Of a stretch of 64,000 nt of DNA, positions 62,009 to 64,000 are shown piece by piece. The number at the start of each line of letters is the position of its first letter. Positions within the stretch are counted from its first letter, which is position 1. The DNA is from Rhizorhabdus dicambivorans (GTDB taxonomy: Bacteria; Pseudomonadota; Alphaproteobacteria; Sphingomonadales; Sphingomonadaceae): assembly GCF_002355275.1 (NCBI RefSeq), contig NZ_CP023449.1, positions 372,001 through 436,000 on the forward strand, in the 5' to 3' direction. The position numbers and the translations under genes are program-made. The notes beneath the pieces were generated by a model that worked only from the letters and a program-made list of their open reading frames with translations, was not told the origin of the DNA and did no database searches.

Positions 62009-62722
62009 ATGGCACAGATATCGAACCGCAAGACGGTCATCCTCGGCGGCAGCCGGGGTATCGGCGCGGCGCTGGTCCGCAAGTTCGCGGGCGCGGGCGA
62101 CCGGGTCGTCTTCACCTTCGCCGGATCGGCGGACGCCGCCGCCGCGCTGTCGGCCGAGACCGGCGCCGAGGCGATCCGCGTCGACAGCGCCGACCGCAGG
62201 GCGCTGACCGCCGCGATCGCCGCGCAGGGGCCGATCGACCTGCTGCTGGTCAACGCCGGCACGCTGGTGATGGGCGATCCGCTGGAAAGCGACGCCGACG
62301 CGATCGACCATATGATCGACGTCAATGTCCGCGCGCCCTATCACGCCTCGGTCGAGGCGGCGCGGACGATGCCCGACAATGGCCGCATCCTGATCATCGG
62401 ATCGACCAATGGCGATCGCATGCCCTTCGCCGGCGGCGGCGCCTATGCGATGACCAAGTCGGCGATCCAGGGCATGGTGCGCGGACTGGCGCGGGACTTC
62501 GGGCCGCGCGGCATCACCATCAATGCGATCCAGCCGGGGCCGGTCGACACCGACATGAACCCCGCCGCGGGCCCGATGGCGGAGACGATGCACGGTTTCA
62601 TGGCGATAGGCCGCCATATCCATGCCAGCGAAATCGCCGATTATGCCGCCTTCCTGGCCAGCCCCTCGGCGGCGATGATCACCGGATCGATGCAGACGAT
62701 CGACGGCGGCTTCGGAGCTTGA
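62009..62722 (+). CDS. Short-chain dehydrogenase/reductase
   Basis: A 237-residue SDR with the cofactor loop GGSRGIG (residues 13-19), the VNAG motif (81-84) and the catalytic Ser132, Tyr146 and Lys150. It resembles the CsgA/FabG-like regulators of TetR-SDR pairs in proteobacteria. The R at position 17 suggests NADP(H) preference. The gene is most likely induced by the ligand of the adjacent TetR regulator. Substrate unknown. Confidence 0.9.
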   Translation: MAQISNRKTVILGGSRGIGAALVRKFAGAGDRVVFTFAGSADAAAALSAETGAEAIRVDSADRRALTAAIAAQGPIDLLLVNAGTLVMGDPLESDADAIDHMIDVNVRAPYHASVEAARTMPDNGRILIIGSTNGDRMPFAGGGAYAMTKSAIQGMVRGLARDFGPRGITINAIQPGPVDTDMNPAAGPMAETMHGFMAIGRHIHASEIADYAAFLASPSAAMITGSMQTIDGGFGA

Positions 62723-62748
62723 TTTGCTGGGCCCTCAGGCGCCGGGCG

Positions 62749-62764
62749 CCGAGCGTCCGCTCGG
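62749..62764 (+). terminator. Weak hairpin after the SDR gene
   Basis: CCGAGC-GTCC-GCTCGG followed by CTTGGCTTTCC. Stem of six pairs without a clean T-run; a weak or factor-assisted terminator at best. Confidence 0.3.
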
Positions 62765-62845
62765 CTTGGCTTTCCTCGCATAAGCTCGGGCGCGCATTCG
62801 CGCTTGCGGAACATGCTATGTTCCGTTTGCCTTATGACGATGCTG

Positions 62846-63802
62846 TCACCCCGGCTCGCGCTGGTTGAACACCGACCAGCCGGTGGCCACCGCCAGCCGC
62901 TCGAGCGCGAGCGAGCCCAGGGTCGAATTGCCGCGATCGTTGAGTCCGGGCGACCAGACCGCGATCGAGGCGATGCCGGGGACGATCAGCATGATGCCGC
63001 CGCCCACCCCCGACTTGCCGGGGATGCCGACCCGGAAGGCGAACTCGCCCGATCCGTCATAATGGCCGCACAGCATCATCAGCGCGTTGATACGGCGCGC
63101 GCGCATCGGCGAGATGACGTTGAAGCCGGTATCGGGGTGCTGGCCCTCCAGCATCAGGTAGCGGCCGGCGCGGGCGAGCTGCTCGCAGGTCATCGTCAGC
63201 GCGCACTGGTGGAAATAGACGCCCAGCACCTGCTCCACCGGATGGTGGATATTGCCGAAGCTGCGCATGTAATTGGCCAGCGCGGCGTTGCGGAAGCCGG
63301 TCTCGGCCTCGCCCTTCGCCACCTCGTCGTCGATCATGATGCCGTCGTCGCCGGCGATCTGGCGGACGAAGCGCAATATCTCGCCGATCGCCTCCTTCGG
63401 CTGGTGGCCGGCGAGGATGACGTCGGCGACGACGATCGCGCCGGCGTTGATGAACGGGTTGCGCGGGATGCCGTGCTCGGCCTCGAGCTGGACGATCGAG
63501 TTGAAGGCATTGCCCGAAGGCTCGCGCCCGACCCGCTGCCACAGCGAATCGCCGACCTTGCCGAGCGCGATGGTGAGCGCGAACACCTTCGACACCGACT
63601 GGATCGAAAAGGGCATAGCGGCGTCGCCGGCCGAATACATCTTCCCGTCATGGGTGGCGATGGAGATGCCGAAATGCTTCGGATCGACCCGGGCGAGGCC
63701 GGGGATATAGTCGGCCACCTTGCCGCGATCAGCTTGGCCCGCCATCTCCTCGGCGATGCGGTCGATGATGGCCTGGAGGTCCGGAGCGGCAGTCACCGGC
63801 AT
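62846..63802 (-). CDS. glsA: Glutaminase A
   Basis: GlsA hydrolyses glutamine to glutamate and ammonia. The 318-residue serine-type glutaminase has the beta-lactamase-like catalytic pair in [13 protein letters not shown] (Ser69 and Lys72), [12 protein letters not shown] with the substrate-binding Asn, and [15 protein letters not shown] near the C-terminus. The length fits the family (about 305-320). It lies 36 bases downstream of dnaN and goes the same way. Confidence 0.93.
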   Translation of the reverse strand: MPVTAAPDLQAIIDRIAEEMAGQADRGKVADYIPGLARVDPKHFGISIATHDGKMYSAGDAAMPFSIQSVSKVFALTIALGKVGDSLWQRVGREPSGNAFNSIVQLEAEHGIPRNPFINAGAIVVADVILAGHQPKEAIGEILRFVRQIAGDDGIMIDDEVAKGEAETGFRNAALANYMRSFGNIHHPVEQVLGVYFHQCALTMTCEQLARAGRYLMLEGQHPDTGFNVISPMRARRINALMMLCGHYDGSGEFAFRVGIPGKSGVGGGIMLIVPGIASIAVWSPGLNDRGNSTLGSLALERLAVATGWSVFNQREPG

Positions 63803-63838
63803 ATCGAACCCCCCGATCTCAAATCCCCGTATGCGCGA

Positions 63839-64000
63839 TCACACCCGCATCGGCATCAGGACATACAAGGCGGGCGCCTTGTCATTTTCCCGGATCAGCG
63901 TCGGCGCGGCGGCGTCGGCGAGGTGGACCTCGACCATGTCGCCGTCGATCTGGCCGAGGATGTCGAGCAGATAGCGCGCGTTGAAGCCGATTTCGAACCC
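63839..64000 (-). CDS. dnaN: DNA polymerase III beta subunit (sliding clamp), C-terminal part
   Basis: The visible 53 residues are the C-terminus of the beta clamp: GFEIGFNARYLLDILGQIDG, then VEVHLADAAAPTLIRENDKA and the closing ALYVLMPMRV. The G-F-N-x-x-Y-L-L-D and the terminal Y-V-L-M-P-M-R are the family signature, and the M-P-M-R tail forms part of the peptide-binding pocket. The remainder is beyond the right edge. dnaN is away from oriC by 55 kb, as in several sphingomonads (my recollection, not checked). Confidence 0.93.
   Translation of the reverse strand, partial: GFEIGFNARYLLDILGQIDGDMVEVHLADAAAPTLIRENDKAPALYVLMPMRV

Noticed and set aside
1-64000. tRNA, rRNA, CRISPR array, prophage or transposase genes
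   Set aside because: No cloverleaf with a T-arm GGTTCGA-type motif, no regularly spaced direct repeats, and no integrase, capsid or transposase-like protein was seen on either strand. A tRNAscan or Infernal run would be decisive.

Overview
The window looks like the replication-origin side of a high-GC alphaproteobacterial chromosome, most likely from Sphingomonadales (Sphingomonas / Rhizorhabdus type). The reasons are the gene order ppsR - putative oriC - hemE - hemJ - rho, the cluster mnmE-mnmG-rsmG-parA-parB with four parS sites, typical alphaproteobacterial small genes (MmcB, DUF1491, DUF6489, DUF3576, long-form hpf beside ptsN), a PEP-CTERM surface protein and strongly GC-biased codon use. 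Species-level assignment is inference. No rRNA, tRNA, CRISPR array, prophage or classical insertion sequence was seen.

Layout. 0-8.6 kb: genes transcribed almost entirely leftward (ycgN, a Sco protein, MmcB/DUF7079, thioesterase, ptsN, hpf, dnaQ, coaE, aroE, maf, ppsR), plus an ankyrin protein and a broken HxlR regulator remnant. 8.65-8.97 kb: an AT-rich gap with one perfect and several near-perfect DnaA boxes and a cluster of GANTC sites; transcription diverges here, and I read it as oriC. 9-16 kb: hemE, hemJ, rho, a methyltransferase, an arsenic operon (arsR-aquaglyceroporin-arsC), a TerC-type membrane protein and a choice-of-anchor A PEP-CTERM protein. 16.4-24.5 kb: quinone reductase, dienelactone hydrolase, ogt, then the tRNA-modification/segregation block with parS sites placed inside and between mnmG and rsmG. 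24.7-29.3 kb: a leftward operon DUF3576-leuS-lptE-holA. 29.5-44.7 kb: housekeeping and metabolic genes (outer-membrane protein, thiE-like, yggS, zntB, siroheme synthase domain, aldo/keto reductase, galU, lysA, lptM, argH, tlpA, extradiol dioxygenase, AI-2E transporter, DedA, yggT, DUF167, folD, marC).

44.7-57.8 kb: a surface-glycan-like region containing two paralogous STT3-like GT-C membrane proteins, GtrA, a family 2 glycosyltransferase, a methyltransferase, another large membrane protein, a UDP-galactopyranose-mutase-like flavoprotein and a GT39-type transferase. Inside it sits a small DUF559 nuclease-like gene, frameshifted and bounded by perfect 24-bp inverted repeats; a similar paired palindrome without a gene lies 5.7 kb away. 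57.9-64 kb: argG, two EF-hand proteins, a double TonB-C-like protein, a divergent tetR/SDR pair, glsA and the 3' end of dnaN.

Several families of paired-palindrome (REPIN/BIME-like) repeats are scattered between genes, and one lies inside the lptE reading frame. The least-explained signals are the DUF559 cassette with its repeats, the repeat-derived N-terminus of LptE, and the paralogous STT3-like pair.
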